From: Spraguea lophii
Lineage: Eukaryota > Microsporidia > Spragueidae
Direction of reading: 5' to 3'
Length of the DNA stretch: 64,000 bases
Assembly: GCA_001887945.1 (NCBI GenBank)
Contig: LDOQ01000010.1
Location: forward strand, 124,001-188,000
Shown piece by piece: positions 28,730 to 38,140 of the stretch. Position 1 is the stretch's first letter; each line of letters begins with the position of its first letter. The notes under the pieces were generated by a model. It saw nothing but the letters and a program-made list of their open reading frames with translations. It searched no databases and was not told where the DNA came from. The translations under genes and the position numbers were made by a program.

Positions 28730-29340
28730 CTCTCCTTTGATATTATTATTATGGTTGTTTATGATATTTCAAAAAAAACAGAAATAAGGATATTTTAACA
28801 GAGAATAACATTTTTAATATCACTTTCAATAAAATCTATAATATTATTAAAGCTGAACCAAAATGAAAGGTTAATAATAAGTCATTAACTGTCAAAATTG
28901 ATGAAACACATCTTAGCAAAAGAAAATATAATAAAGATAGAACAACGAAAACGGTGTATCGGTAAAGTATGTAGGGAAACAAAAAAGTGTTTCTTCGAGA
29001 TATCAAATAAAAAGAATACATCTTGATTCGAAAAAAATTATTTTTAAAGATATTATTAAAGAAGGTGAAATCATAATTTCTGACTATTAGTGAGGTGTAA
29101 TGGTGTTTCTGAAATGAGTTATACTCATTATCAAAAAAATTATTCAAGAAGGTTTATTAAAATAAATAACCTGGTTATAGACACGCGAAACATAGAAAAC
29201 AAACGGAAATAATTAAAAGTTTTTTAAAAATTAATAAGAATAAAAATCTTAAAAATTCTATTAGAAAATATTTTTATTTATATAATAAAAAATATACATC
29301 TTTTATCTTATTAGATTCATCAAAGACAATTTAATGAAAT
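28730..29340 (+). pseudogene. Decayed Merlin/IS1595-type transposase
   Basis: Coding pieces in changing frames include VKIDETHLSKRKYNKDR (catalytic IDE block), GKVCRETKKCFFEIS, and SYTHYQKNYSRRFIKINNLV followed by IDTRNIENKRK (C-terminal block). The order is that of the family and resembles the remnant at 19555-19882, with which it shares DNA such as gatatttcaaaaaaaa. Many stops show that it is dead. Confidence 0.65.
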
Positions 29341-29884
29341 CATACCCTTTTTTCAACACCTCCTTTATATACTTTTTTTGAAACCCAATACGACTTCTTG
29401 CCATTTTATTTTATAATTTTCAAAAAATCATTATCATCTAAAATACAACACTTATTAACAAAATTTTATTTCTTTTTTTCTATCATCTATGAACATATTT
29501 CTATCAATATTGAAAATAATGAAAATATCATAAAAACACATGAATTCATATCTACAATTTTTATTTTAAAAACAATATTTTAATTATAGTTAAAGGACAT
29601 AGAATAATTGTGATCTGTGATGAGTTAAAATTATTAATTTATTAAAATATGCAGTAAATTTTTAGTATAATATTATCAAAATCACAGATTAATATAAAGT
29701 TTTTTGATTATATCGGACAAGCACGGCTTTTATTAATCAGGTTACTTGTAATATTATTCAATACCAATGTATAAAATATTTTCCATTCTTTTTATATTAT
29801 ATATTTCATCTATTCTTTTTAAAAAAAAATATTATTCGAATGAAACATGATTATGTATAATGATTTATAAATATTTTTTATAAT
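29341..29884. other. AT-rich intergenic DNA, perhaps part of an old SINE
   Basis: Bases about 29660-29710 faintly resemble the central SINE segment (atattatcaaaatcacagattaatataa). If so, the head at 29885-29970 belongs to a longer, very old copy. No gene is seen. Confidence 0.35.
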
Positions 29885-29970
29885 TAAAATATTATCTTAA
29901 TAAAGGATTTAAACTTGTTATATTTATAATTTGGTTACCATCACATAACCATTGAACTAATTAGACCCCA
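29885..29970 (-). mobile_element. Decayed SINE tRNA-like head, minus orientation
   Basis: The stretch tttggttaccatcacataac then cattgaactaattagacc aligns with the head segment tttggttaccaccccacgac...cactgggccagacgggac of the intact copies, and aaaggatttaaacttg sits where the B box should be. Both boxes have decayed. Confidence 0.55.
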
Positions 29971-30019
29971 AATATTAACTCATCTCTATAAAATTTCCCT
30001 TTTTCATTATTCTTACCCT

Positions 30020-30202
30020 ATGGATAAAGTAAAAACACTGAAAAGAATAAAAAAAGAATCTGAAGAATTATTAGAATTGTTGATAGAGATGAACAAAAAT
30101 ATAGATGGTTGGAAGATTACAATAAGTAATATGGAATCTATTTCAGATAGAATAAATAGAGCATTTAGTTTATATAAAGAAATAGTTAAAACAATGAAAT
30201 AA
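30020..30202 (+). CDS. Small coiled-coil protein, possible DASH subunit Dad2
   Basis: TTACCCT directly precedes the ATG, which supports a real gene despite its 60 codons. The product (MDKVKTLKRIKKESEELLEL... ending NRAFSLYKEIVKTMK) is a single helical coiled coil, with no membrane segment. Length and pattern resemble the DASH/Dam1 outer-kinetochore subunit Dad2, which joins microtubules to kinetochores, but the match is weak. It could be any small coiled-coil subunit. The gene is 50 bases downstream of a decayed SINE head. Confidence 0.6.
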   Translation: MDKVKTLKRIKKESEELLELLIEMNKNIDGWKITISNMESISDRINRAFSLYKEIVKTMK

Positions 30203-30509
30203 AATATATTAAAGAAATAATTAAAATAACAATGTAATTCAAATAGTCCTTGAAATTGTTGTAATTTATTGGTATATTACTTTTTATAAATATTAATGTA
30301 TTTTTATTTTTAAAAGAATAATATATTTATTTCGTTATTTAAATTGTAATATATTTATTTGTTTCTATTGTGTCCGTTGATATAGAATTTAATTATTGTT
30401 TTTAGAAAATGAATGGTATCTTTTTAGAAAAAATATTTTTTAATTAAAAAGGTACTTTAATAAAATGTGCAAATATTTTATAAATAAAGAATAGTTGTTT
30501 TTCAATGTA
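30203..30509. other. AT-rich intergenic DNA with nothing recognised
   Basis: I see no gene or repeat between the 60-residue gene and the SINE tail. Confidence 0.5.
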
Positions 30510-30963
30510 TTTTTTTTAAATGACACTTGTAATTATTATCAAAGTGTTTTAACATGTTGTAATCTACCATGGTCTGAATTTGTTGGCTCTTAAAACATTT
30601 TAAACTTGTACTAACAGATGTCGCTATATATATGCATTAATCCCATTCTATATTATGTGTGAGATTGTTATAATTTTGTGTATCGTACACGTTACCGTCT
30701 CTTCCGGATTTTTATAGATTCCAATCCCCTTTTTGCTATAATATTGGACAAGTTATTTATCAATACAGGATTAGGATCAAACCAACTAAACACCATTTTA
30801 ATCCAGTAGCGGGAACATCATACACGACATAACTAACGTTACGCTATTCAACCTTCATCCGTCCAACTTTTCTTTCTCTTTTTTTGAAAAATTCTTCTGG
30901 AAACGAATTCAAAACCGTTAAGCTTGTATTTGCTTGCTATCTTATGACCATTGGACAAAATGA
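30510..30963 (-). mobile_element. Decayed near-full-length SINE in the Yju2 upstream region
   Basis: The element aligns end to end, from the T run (30510-30517, the old poly(A) tail) through ctaccatggtctga, gcattaatcccattct, atcaatacagga, taatccagtagcggg and cattggacaaaa. The B box has become gaattcaaaacc and the A box accattggacaaa, so Pol III promotion is probably lost. The head ends 44 bases upstream of the Yju2 ATG, so the gene's leader is SINE-derived or SINE-adjacent. Confidence 0.8.
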
Positions 30964-31006
30964 ATATTATTTATTCGATATAAAAATATTTTATATTTTA
31001 ATCCTT

Positions 31007-31555
31007 ATGTCTAGAAAGAGTTATATTTCAAAATATTCAACATTTAAAAATAAAAATATCAAACGAAATAAAAAGAAATGTAAAAATTCTTTAGAAAAAG
31101 GTAGGGCACGTTTTATGCTACCTTTTACTGTACGTTGTGCATTATGTGGTGAATTTACTCACAAAGGAAAGAAGATAAACGGGAGCAAAGAAATAATAGA
31201 GGATGAGACATATCTTGGTGTTAAAGTTTACAGATTTTACATTCGATGTTATCATTGCAATAATGAATTTACTTTGAAAACAGATCCAAAAAATGGTGTT
31301 TATGTAACAGAATTGGGTTGTAGTGCCGAAGAAAAAAGTAATGTAAAAACCAATTCTGATAATGTAAACATGAAAATAGAAAATAATGTGTATGATGCAA
31401 ATAAAAACAATTATAACAAAGAAATCAATAGTGAAGATAATAATTATGTAAATAATACTTTAGACGGTCAAAATACTGCAATAAAAACGTTGAAAAAAAT
31501 CAAAGATGAATTTAAAAGGAAAAGAGAAGAATTTTTTAAAAGAAAACAATGTTAG
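31007..31555 (+). CDS. YJU2: Yju2/Cwc16 family splicing factor
   Basis: The core (about 27-105) is the Cwc16 domain: RFMLPFTVRCALCGEF, YKGKK-like THKGKKING, YLGVKVYRFYIRCYHCNNEF and KTDPKNGVYVTELG. Its two CxxC pairs are expected to bind zinc. Yju2 joins the spliceosome at the first catalytic step. The C-terminus is Asn-rich then basic. The frame is open upstream to 30884, but that part is SINE sequence; the ATG at 31007 has CCTT just upstream and gives a 182-residue protein that begins MSRKSYISKYS. It has no paralogue in this window. Confidence 0.88.
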   Translation: MSRKSYISKYSTFKNKNIKRNKKKCKNSLEKGRARFMLPFTVRCALCGEFTHKGKKINGSKEIIEDETYLGVKVYRFYIRCYHCNNEFTLKTDPKNGVYVTELGCSAEEKSNVKTNSDNVNMKIENNVYDANKNNYNKEINSEDNNYVNNTLDGQNTAIKTLKKIKDEFKRKREEFFKRKQC

Positions 31556-31847
31556 TTTATGTAAATTTAAATAAAATAGAAAGTGATTCTTTATCATCGT
31601 TTAAAAGAAATGGTTAAAAAATTTTAAATTAACCAAAAAACGAATAATTAATTTAGCAATAGAATTCATTTTGGATATTGTTTCAAGCGATTTTTGCAAA
31701 ACTTATATAAAAAACACGAATCGTTTTTCTATTTAAAGATTAATTTTAGACTTTCCAAGGAGAAATTTCCCTGATTTAATAAGCATATATGATAAATAAA
31801 TTCCAGGCGGCCAAATACGAATTCCTTATTCGGAAAATATTTCCAAA

Positions 31848-32242
31848 ATAAAAAAGTAGTTAAAAAGTAAGATACTAAGATATAGGGTGTGTGGGTGAGA
31901 ACTCCATGGAATAACTTTATTGTGTTTCATATGACACTATGATTCGAGTAAAATGGTGATTAATTGGTATGGTTACAACCTTTGTGTTAACTATTGGTTC
32001 AACCAGTATTACGCTGAAAAGGAAATCGGGATATCACCAAATCCGCGAGTGGGAGATAACGATCCGTATCATAACATAAACAATAACGTCATAAAATATA
32101 AGATAAGATGGGATCATTACATAGATGTAGTAAAGTCGGTTAATAATAGGTATTCGTGATTTGGGAAATCAATAACCTCGATTATAGTTATCCATAACCT
32201 ATCAGAGCGTTTTAATAATAATTAAAATGTTATCTGGAAACA
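31848..32242 (+). mobile_element. Decayed SINE body, plus orientation
   Basis: Segments follow the SINE in order: gtgtgggtgagaactcc, ggttcaaccagtattacgct, gatatcaccaaatccgcgag, ataagataagatgggatcat, cggttaataataggtattcg, and an end reading ttttaataataattaaaatg. The tRNA head is missing. A 68-codon frame inside it is accidental. The flank 31556-31847 holds nothing I recognise. Confidence 0.65.
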
Positions 32243-32279
32243 AATTGAATTTTCCAAAATTAAAAGAAAAATTCTATAT

Positions 32280-33266
32280 TTATATTACAGTTTTATTTAT
32301 ATTTTGTCTACAATATGGACACCGCGGTGCTTCTTTTTCAAGCCATGGATCTACACATTCCTTATGAAAATAATGATTACATTCTAACAATCTTACCATT
32401 TCATTCATTTCAAACTTATCTATACATATCATACACGAATCTAGAGTCGAGTATGGTTGTTGTAGAATATCTTGGTATTTTATTTCTGTTAATAAGTTTA
32501 TTTCCTCGTTAGTCAGCGGCTCTTCTTTCTTAACTCTAGAAGCCAAGTATATTTTAACGCTTATTATAGAAATAGCTATAAGGAAGATTATTATAGCGTA
32601 ATTACTAAATATTAAATATCCTTCTAAACCTAATAAGATATTAAAATTAATATGTGCGTTATTATGTGGAGCAATATTAAAGTATAATTCATTGATTTCA
32701 TTAATGTTGATTATTTTTAGCTCTTCTTCTTTTTGATTTATCTTTCGTATATTTTTTTTCCTTTTTGCTGTTATATTTTCTAATGACAGTGAATAATCAT
32801 AAATTCTTAATTTCTCTTTTATTTTTATTGATTGTTTATTATCTATTATTACAATATTAAATTTACATTCATTCATTTCTATGTATTGTTTTAATTTTAC
32901 ATAATTTTCATAATAATTATTTTTTATTAACAATAAAATGATAGCTGGTTTAAACTTTTTAAAAAATTCTATATAAATTTTTATTTGCTCGATATCATAG
33001 CTATCGATTATGTATGCTAATTTATTTGTATTTTTCTGGTGGAATAGATATAAATCTTTATTTAATATTTTTTTATTATGGAAATAATTGTTCTGTTGTA
33101 TGTAATTGCTTGCTTCTATTGTTTGTTTTCCCAATCCTGCTGTATGAAGCATATCCGCATTGAGTTTAGTAATATGATTATTTATATCTAATTGTAGTTC
33201 TATAAATTCCTTATTCATAATTTTATATGAAATATATATTAATAAATATTTCAATGTGCTGAACAT
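32280..33266 (-). CDS. Membrane-anchored RING-H2 E3 ubiquitin ligase
   Basis: The 328-residue protein has an N-terminal hydrophobic signal (MFSTLKYLLIYISYKI), a lumenal domain of about 200 residues, one membrane helix (NYAIIIFLIAISIISVKIYL, about 222-245) and a C-terminal RING-H2 finger (CMICIDKFEMNEMVRLLECN, HYFHKEC, CPYC; about 280-320). This is the layout of PA-TM-RING or Tul1-like ligases of Golgi and endosomal membranes, which ubiquitinate membrane cargo. The lumenal part does not show a clear PA domain by eye. An internal ATG at residue 17 would remove the signal. No CCC motif precedes the start. Confidence 0.8.
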   Translation of the reverse strand: MFSTLKYLLIYISYKIMNKEFIELQLDINNHITKLNADMLHTAGLGKQTIEASNYIQQNNYFHNKKILNKDLYLFHQKNTNKLAYIIDSYDIEQIKIYIEFFKKFKPAIILLLIKNNYYENYVKLKQYIEMNECKFNIVIIDNKQSIKIKEKLRIYDYSLSLENITAKRKKNIRKINQKEEELKIININEINELYFNIAPHNNAHINFNILLGLEGYLIFSNYAIIIFLIAISIISVKIYLASRVKKEEPLTNEEINLLTEIKYQDILQQPYSTLDSCMICIDKFEMNEMVRLLECNHYFHKECVDPWLEKEAPRCPYCRQNINKTVI

Positions 33267-33747
33267 ATGTTGTTTGTTTATGGATATATCATTAAATATT
33301 TTTTGATTTAATTAAAAATGCGTGAATTTTGTTTATGCTAAAAAGGAAAGATAAAATATAAGGTTATGGTGAGATGTATTTTATGTTATTGTAAAATTAT
33401 TATAAGGTATTTGATATATTAAAATTCTATTTACAAAAAGGAATATTCTAAAATAATTTGTTTGGAAATCAGATATTTTAAAAATATACTAATAAGTTTT
33501 CTATAAATTCTTAATGTTTATTTATTACGTTTATGGTAGTAATTGTAATAAAAATCTTAATTTATAAAAGAACAGTCTTTTTCTTTTTCGGTGTAAGCCA
33601 TCCAAACTGTTATTTGGCAGATGAATGATATAATAATTTTAAATAGATCAATACTGTATTTTATTTTAAAAATTTTGATGTTCTCGTATAAAAATTATAA
33701 CGACGCATCAAAATTGACGTTTCCTTAAATACAATTTTATATAGCAA
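33267..33747. other. AT-rich intergenic DNA with nothing recognised
   Basis: The left part must hold the promoter of the RING gene. I see no other feature before the SINE tail at 33748. Confidence 0.5.
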
Positions 33748-34199
33748 TTTTTTAAAATGAAACTTTTATTTATAGAAGTTCCCTGGCCGTCTATGGTTTA
33801 TGACCTTTAGTTCATAAAGCTTATTTAGACTTGTACTGACTGGCTTCGCTGCAGATATGTATTAATCTCCTCATATTATATCCCAAATTGTTATGATCTT
33901 GTGTAACGTATACGTCATCTTCTTCCAATTTCATAGAGATTTCTAATTTTTTTCTTGGCATAATATTGGCTGAATAACGAAGTAATGCAGAAATTACAAC
34001 TACATTAGATAAACACTATTTTAATATAGTAATGGAACGTCGACCAAGACACAATTAATATTACGCTATGGAACTCCCGTATATTCAACAATCTTTCTTT
34101 TCTACTTTTTATTTTTTTTTAAATTTTTCTGGGTGAAAGATGCGAACACGCCAGGGTTAGGATTTGGCACCACCCACGACTACCCAGTTAAGCAGCTTC
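33748..34199 (-). mobile_element. Decayed full-length SINE, minus orientation
   Basis: The copy is complete but diverged: aaatgaaacttttatttata, ccctggccgtctatggttta, gtactgactggcttcgctgc, attaatctcctcat, taatatagtaatggaacgtc and, in the head, gatgcgaacacgccagg and gactacccagttaagcagc. The B box has lost its TTCGA core. Flanking duplications are no longer visible. The remaining 277 bases to the PKC stop show nothing. Confidence 0.8.
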
Positions 34200-34476
34200 T
34201 TTATGTAAAAATACTTCTAACGAATAATACTTTAATAAAAATTGTAACGATATGATATTACACTATATATTTATTAATTTTATAATCATGTAGGATATAT
34301 ATTGTATAGACTATCGTATAAATATATCTCTTTATAATTTTATTATTAATCAGTTGTTTTATTTAAGACCTAAGAATAAAAGAAAACATGGACGAGAGAG
34401 AATATGGTAAGAAAACATTTTATTATAAATCATATTGATAAGATAAAAATAGAAAAAAATCTTTCGGAAATAATTT

Positions 34477-36663
34477 TTAGTGAAAGTTCGCAAAATACTT
34501 ATCATATTCTCTTAAAGATGATGATGGAGTCACTATAATTGGTTCATCAGTAAATTCTTCATCAAAACAATCAGTTCCACCACCTGGAACAAACTCTGGT
34601 TTTAATTTTCTATTGGAAACATCATCCCAATTAACATCTGCAAAATATGGGTGTTGTTGTATGCTTTTGTAATCGGCTTCACCTGTACCTAGTCTCTTTT
34701 TATAATCTCTTTCCAATAATTTTAAAATTAAATCTTTTAAATCGTCTTCTATTTTTGCATTAAATTCTATTTCGCCTTTCATTATATTTGATGTTAATTC
34801 TTTAGTAGTGGCTCCGTTAAATGGAGGTTCATTTTGAGACAGCTCGTATAATACCACACCATATGACCACCAGTCACAATCTTTTGTATATCCTTTTTCT
34901 GAAATTACTTCTGGAGCTAGAGTGTCGGGTGTTCCACAAAGAGTATAGGTAATTGTATGTGGGCCTACATTTTCCTTACATAAACCAAAATCTGCTATCT
35001 TTACATGTCCATCATTATCAAGAAGAACATTGTCCAGTTTGAGATCTCTATAAACGATATTTTGACTATGTAAATATCCTATTCCAAGTAAAATCTCACA
35101 AGCATATTGTTTAACTCTGTTCAATGAAAATTCTCCTTGAAGTGCGTGGTAAAAAAGATCACCCCCTGAAAGGAATTCTGTACCAAAGTATACATTTTGA
35201 GGATCTTGAAAACAATATTTCATTTGCATAAGAAATGGATGGTTAGCTGTAGATACTTGTTTTAACACCTTACGTTCTAATTCTAAATACATGATGTTAT
35301 TTGCATTAACAACCATCTCTTTCTTAAGAATTTTTATTGCTACTACAGTTTTATCTATTTTATGATGTGCCAACATCACTTTTCCAAAACTTCCTCTTCC
35401 TAATACTTTTACCAAACTAAAACTATTAAGGTCTACAGTGATTTCTTTATCTTCTTCTTTAGTTTCTAATAAAGGCGGTTTAAACGCGGCCATTCCTTTC
35501 CTTAGATCATATTCTATTCCACATGAATTGAATAACATAGAGGAACATTCTTTATGATAATTTTTTTTACATTTATTACATTCGACAGATGCCTCACCTG
35601 ATTTTATACGGCTTCCGCAATGTCCACAAAACCTTAAACCACTACCTCTACCTTCAACCAGTTTATGAGGAATGTTGTATCTTTTAGTGGCTTCTTTCAC
35701 ATTTGCGACAGCAGTACAAAGACAATTAAACAAAATAAAATTAGCACATTTCTTATGACAAGTGAATTTACATTTGCCACATCTGTATGCTTCTCTGAAC
35801 AAAGATGCTAAATTATCACATACGCAGCAATAATATGGTGAAATGGAATAGAAATTTTCTAAAGTATGACCTTCCTTAAACACGCATATGATTTCAGCAT
35901 TTTTTCTTAGAAGCTTCAGCTCTCTTTGGAATTGCACAGAACTGTATAAGCTTGCAGAACCTGAAAAATTAAAATTGAGCTGCTTTTCCACTTTATAGTT
36001 TATAAAATATTCACATGGTAAAAATAACATTCCAAGAAGCACATCATCCACTCCTATTAATATTATTTCTATTTCTGCATTATTTTCCAATGTCAGCTGT
36101 TTTTCTCCTCTAAATGTTGAAGGAATAGTTTCTTTTAAAATAGAATCCAAATATATTGCTATACTATGACATTCATATAAAGGATCTGATACAAAAGAAC
36201 TTATATTTATCCTTACAGTACCACTAGTTTTTGAAAATCTTTTTGTCTCTTTTTCCTCTTCCGCCTTTTCGGATGGTTTTAAATTTTTCATTTCTGTTTT
36301 TAACAAGGTTATTTTTTTCTCTGACAATATCTTCTTATTTAATAACGATTCTTCTAAAGTTTTATCTATTTTCATCATCTTTTCATAACCATCAATTATT
36401 TTATATTCTTTAGCTATTTTCTGCTCTAATTCATCTTTCGTTACCAGTTCGTTCAAACTTATTGTATCAATTTTGTTACATTTTTCATTTTCTATTTTCT
36501 TTTCCAATTCCCTAATTCTATATTCTGCACTCTCTTTTTGTTTCCCATCTAACTTCGACACCAATGCTTTCAAGCTTTTCAGCATTTTTAAATCGGCTGT
36601 ATTATCCACCATATGTTCTCCATAAACAAAAATTTTATATTTATATATCAAACATTGATTCAT
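34477..36663 (-). CDS. PKC1: Protein kinase C (Pkc1-like)
   Basis: Domain order is that of fungal Pkc1. An N-terminal coiled coil with HR1-like repeats (about 20-125) is followed by a C2-like beta region (about 145-235). Two C1 zinc domains come next, the first with HTLENFYSISPYYCCVC and CHKKC (about 266-318), the second with HKLVEGRGSGLRFCGHC and YHKEC (about 332-380). An AGC kinase from about 408 has GRGSFGKV, VAIKIL, YRDLKLDN, DFG, and a C-terminal tail EEFTDEPIIVTPS. The activation segment reads CGTPDTLAPE where PKCs usually have PDYIAPE. Pkc1 acts in cell-wall integrity signalling. The ATG at 36612 (residue 18) is an equally good start; neither has a CCC motif. Confidence 0.88.
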   Translation of the reverse strand: MNQCLIYKYKIFVYGEHMVDNTADLKMLKSLKALVSKLDGKQKESAEYRIRELEKKIENEKCNKIDTISLNELVTKDELEQKIAKEYKIIDGYEKMMKIDKTLEESLLNKKILSEKKITLLKTEMKNLKPSEKAEEEKETKRFSKTSGTVRINISSFVSDPLYECHSIAIYLDSILKETIPSTFRGEKQLTLENNAEIEIILIGVDDVLLGMLFLPCEYFINYKVEKQLNFNFSGSASLYSSVQFQRELKLLRKNAEIICVFKEGHTLENFYSISPYYCCVCDNLASLFREAYRCGKCKFTCHKKCANFILFNCLCTAVANVKEATKRYNIPHKLVEGRGSGLRFCGHCGSRIKSGEASVECNKCKKNYHKECSSMLFNSCGIEYDLRKGMAAFKPPLLETKEEDKEITVDLNSFSLVKVLGRGSFGKVMLAHHKIDKTVVAIKILKKEMVVNANNIMYLELERKVLKQVSTANHPFLMQMKYCFQDPQNVYFGTEFLSGGDLFYHALQGEFSLNRVKQYACEILLGIGYLHSQNIVYRDLKLDNVLLDNDGHVKIADFGLCKENVGPHTITYTLCGTPDTLAPEVISEKGYTKDCDWWSYGVVLYELSQNEPPFNGATTKELTSNIMKGEIEFNAKIEDDLKDLILKLLERDYKKRLGTGEADYKSIQQHPYFADVNWDDVSNRKLKPEFVPGGGTDCFDEEFTDEPIIVTPSSSLREYDKYFANFH

Positions 36664-36828
36664 ATTGATTCATCAGAAGCTCTGATACAAAATATAATTG
36701 GTTAAATATATTTTGATAATAAAATATCAGATTTAATTCATCCCCAATTACTAATAATATATCTTTTAAAAAAAATATTTTAATAATATTACTTTGCTTT
36801 AAATAACCCATTTAACAAAAATACAGTT

Positions 36829-37041
36829 TTAATAGTCATCTTTATTTAAATCGAAATAATCAACTGAGAATTTCACTATTCCATATTCAAAATTCTCATC
36901 ATCATTTTTCTTACTTGGATATGATTTATCATCTATTTCTAAACTATCATTTCTAAAAAAATTTTGAGAATTCGGTATGATCTCCTCTTTGATATCAGAA
37001 TGTAAAATTGAATCAGGAAAAAATGATTGGTCCAAGAACAT
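36829..37041 (-). CDS. Small acidic protein of unknown function
   Basis: The 70-residue frame has ACCCTAAGTTAG directly before the ATG, which is the start signal used by neighbours, so I accept it. The product is acidic and polar (MFLDQSFFPDSILHSDIKEE... ending in VDYFDLNKDDY), with no Cys, no signal peptide and no membrane segment. I do not recognise it. It lies upstream of PKC on the same strand. Confidence 0.5.
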   Translation of the reverse strand: MFLDQSFFPDSILHSDIKEEIIPNSQNFFRNDSLEIDDKSYPSKKNDDENFEYGIVKFSVDYFDLNKDDY

Positions 37042-37329
37042 CTAACTTAGGGTAATTTTAATAATAAATATTCATAATGAAATATTACTATTGATATATA
37101 AATTTTATCATAGACAAAAGCAGAAGTAAATAAAAAGATGGCACAAACATATACTTATTATTCACGGTGTTACCATATACCAAATATAAAAAATATTTAT
37201 AATTCAATAACCAATATTAAAAAAATAATAAAAGATCATTCTAACTCTCGAAAAATTATTTAAAAGGGAGACCGCGGTAGAAACCAATATTATTAACAAG
37301 TTAAAAGTGATCTTGACGATGAGATATCT

Positions 37330-38039
37330 TTAACTTTCATGGTTATTTGGTTAGGTTATAGATTTTTGAAAAATTTTGCAAAATATAAAAGAATATTAAA
37401 ATTATTGATTAATGAAGAAATATAAATGTTTAAGAAATTTAAGGAAAATATTATTTCTAGTGATATTTATATAAACATTAGAATTATATTATGGACCAAG
37501 ATGAAAGATTTATCAAAAAAAGAATCAGAGGAAAAGAATTAATTATTGAAATAAATGAAACTTACTTAATAAAAATAAGGTATAACAGGACAGAACAAAC
37601 CGTGCATCGAGAAGATATGTATGGAGATCGGAAAATGGTTTTTGAAACATCTATTAAAAGAAATGCATCCAGATTAAAAAAAATCGTTTTTAAAAATAAA
37701 AAAAAAGTGTCACTATTCCCGATTCATGGAAGAGACACAATCCATTAACTGAAATAATATATTCATACTAAGATAAATCATCATAAAACTAATAAATCCA
37801 GGCTATCCATTAATTCACCCACCTAATAGAAAAGACGAATGAAGACACTTGAACGATCTTTTAAAATCGATAGGAACGAATAAGAATAAAAATATAAAAA
37901 ATTTATATAAGAGAATATTTTATTTATACGAAAAAATGTTCATGCTCTTTGAACATTTATTAAAGATTGATCGATGAATTTATTTTCTTTAAAAATTCTG
38001 TTCTACATAATTTTTTTGAAAGTTAAAACGACCTTTTAC
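37330..38039 (+). pseudogene. Decayed Merlin/IS1595-type transposase
   Basis: Coding pieces include KENIISSDIYINIRIIL (cf. RENSISNIAYVNVRII at 19.6 kb), LIIEINETYLIKIRYNR (catalytic block, here ending INE rather than IDE), and PLIHPPNRKDE...RTNKNKNIKNLYKRIFYLY at the C-terminal end. Stops and shifts break the frame. An 85-codon frame at 37491-37748 is only the central part of this remnant. It ends in the same terminal sequence as the copy at 18.5 kb. Confidence 0.65.
38018..38039 (+). repeat. Probable Merlin element terminal sequence
   Basis: The sequence GAAAGTTAAAACGACCTTT, continuing TAC, differs at one of 22 positions from 18501-18522 (complement). Both lie at the same distance side of a transposase remnant, so this is likely the right end of the element family. 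Confidence 0.55.
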
Positions 38040-38140
38040 TCTTTAATTTGAATATATGATATTTTAAAAGTATCAATATATTTTATATTATCTATATTTT
38101 ACCTTATGAGTTACTTTTATTAAAAGATATCATATTTTAT

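Noticed and set aside
28836..29147. 103-codon minus-strand frame
   Set aside because: It runs antisense to the Merlin transposase remnant, whose sense strand shows the family motifs.
31953..32159. 68-codon frame on the plus strand
   Set aside because: It falls wholly inside a decayed SINE body, lacks a CCC motif and has no family resemblance.
37491..37748. 85-codon frame as an intact gene
   Set aside because: It contains the catalytic block of a Merlin transposase but lacks both ends; it is the central piece of a dead element.
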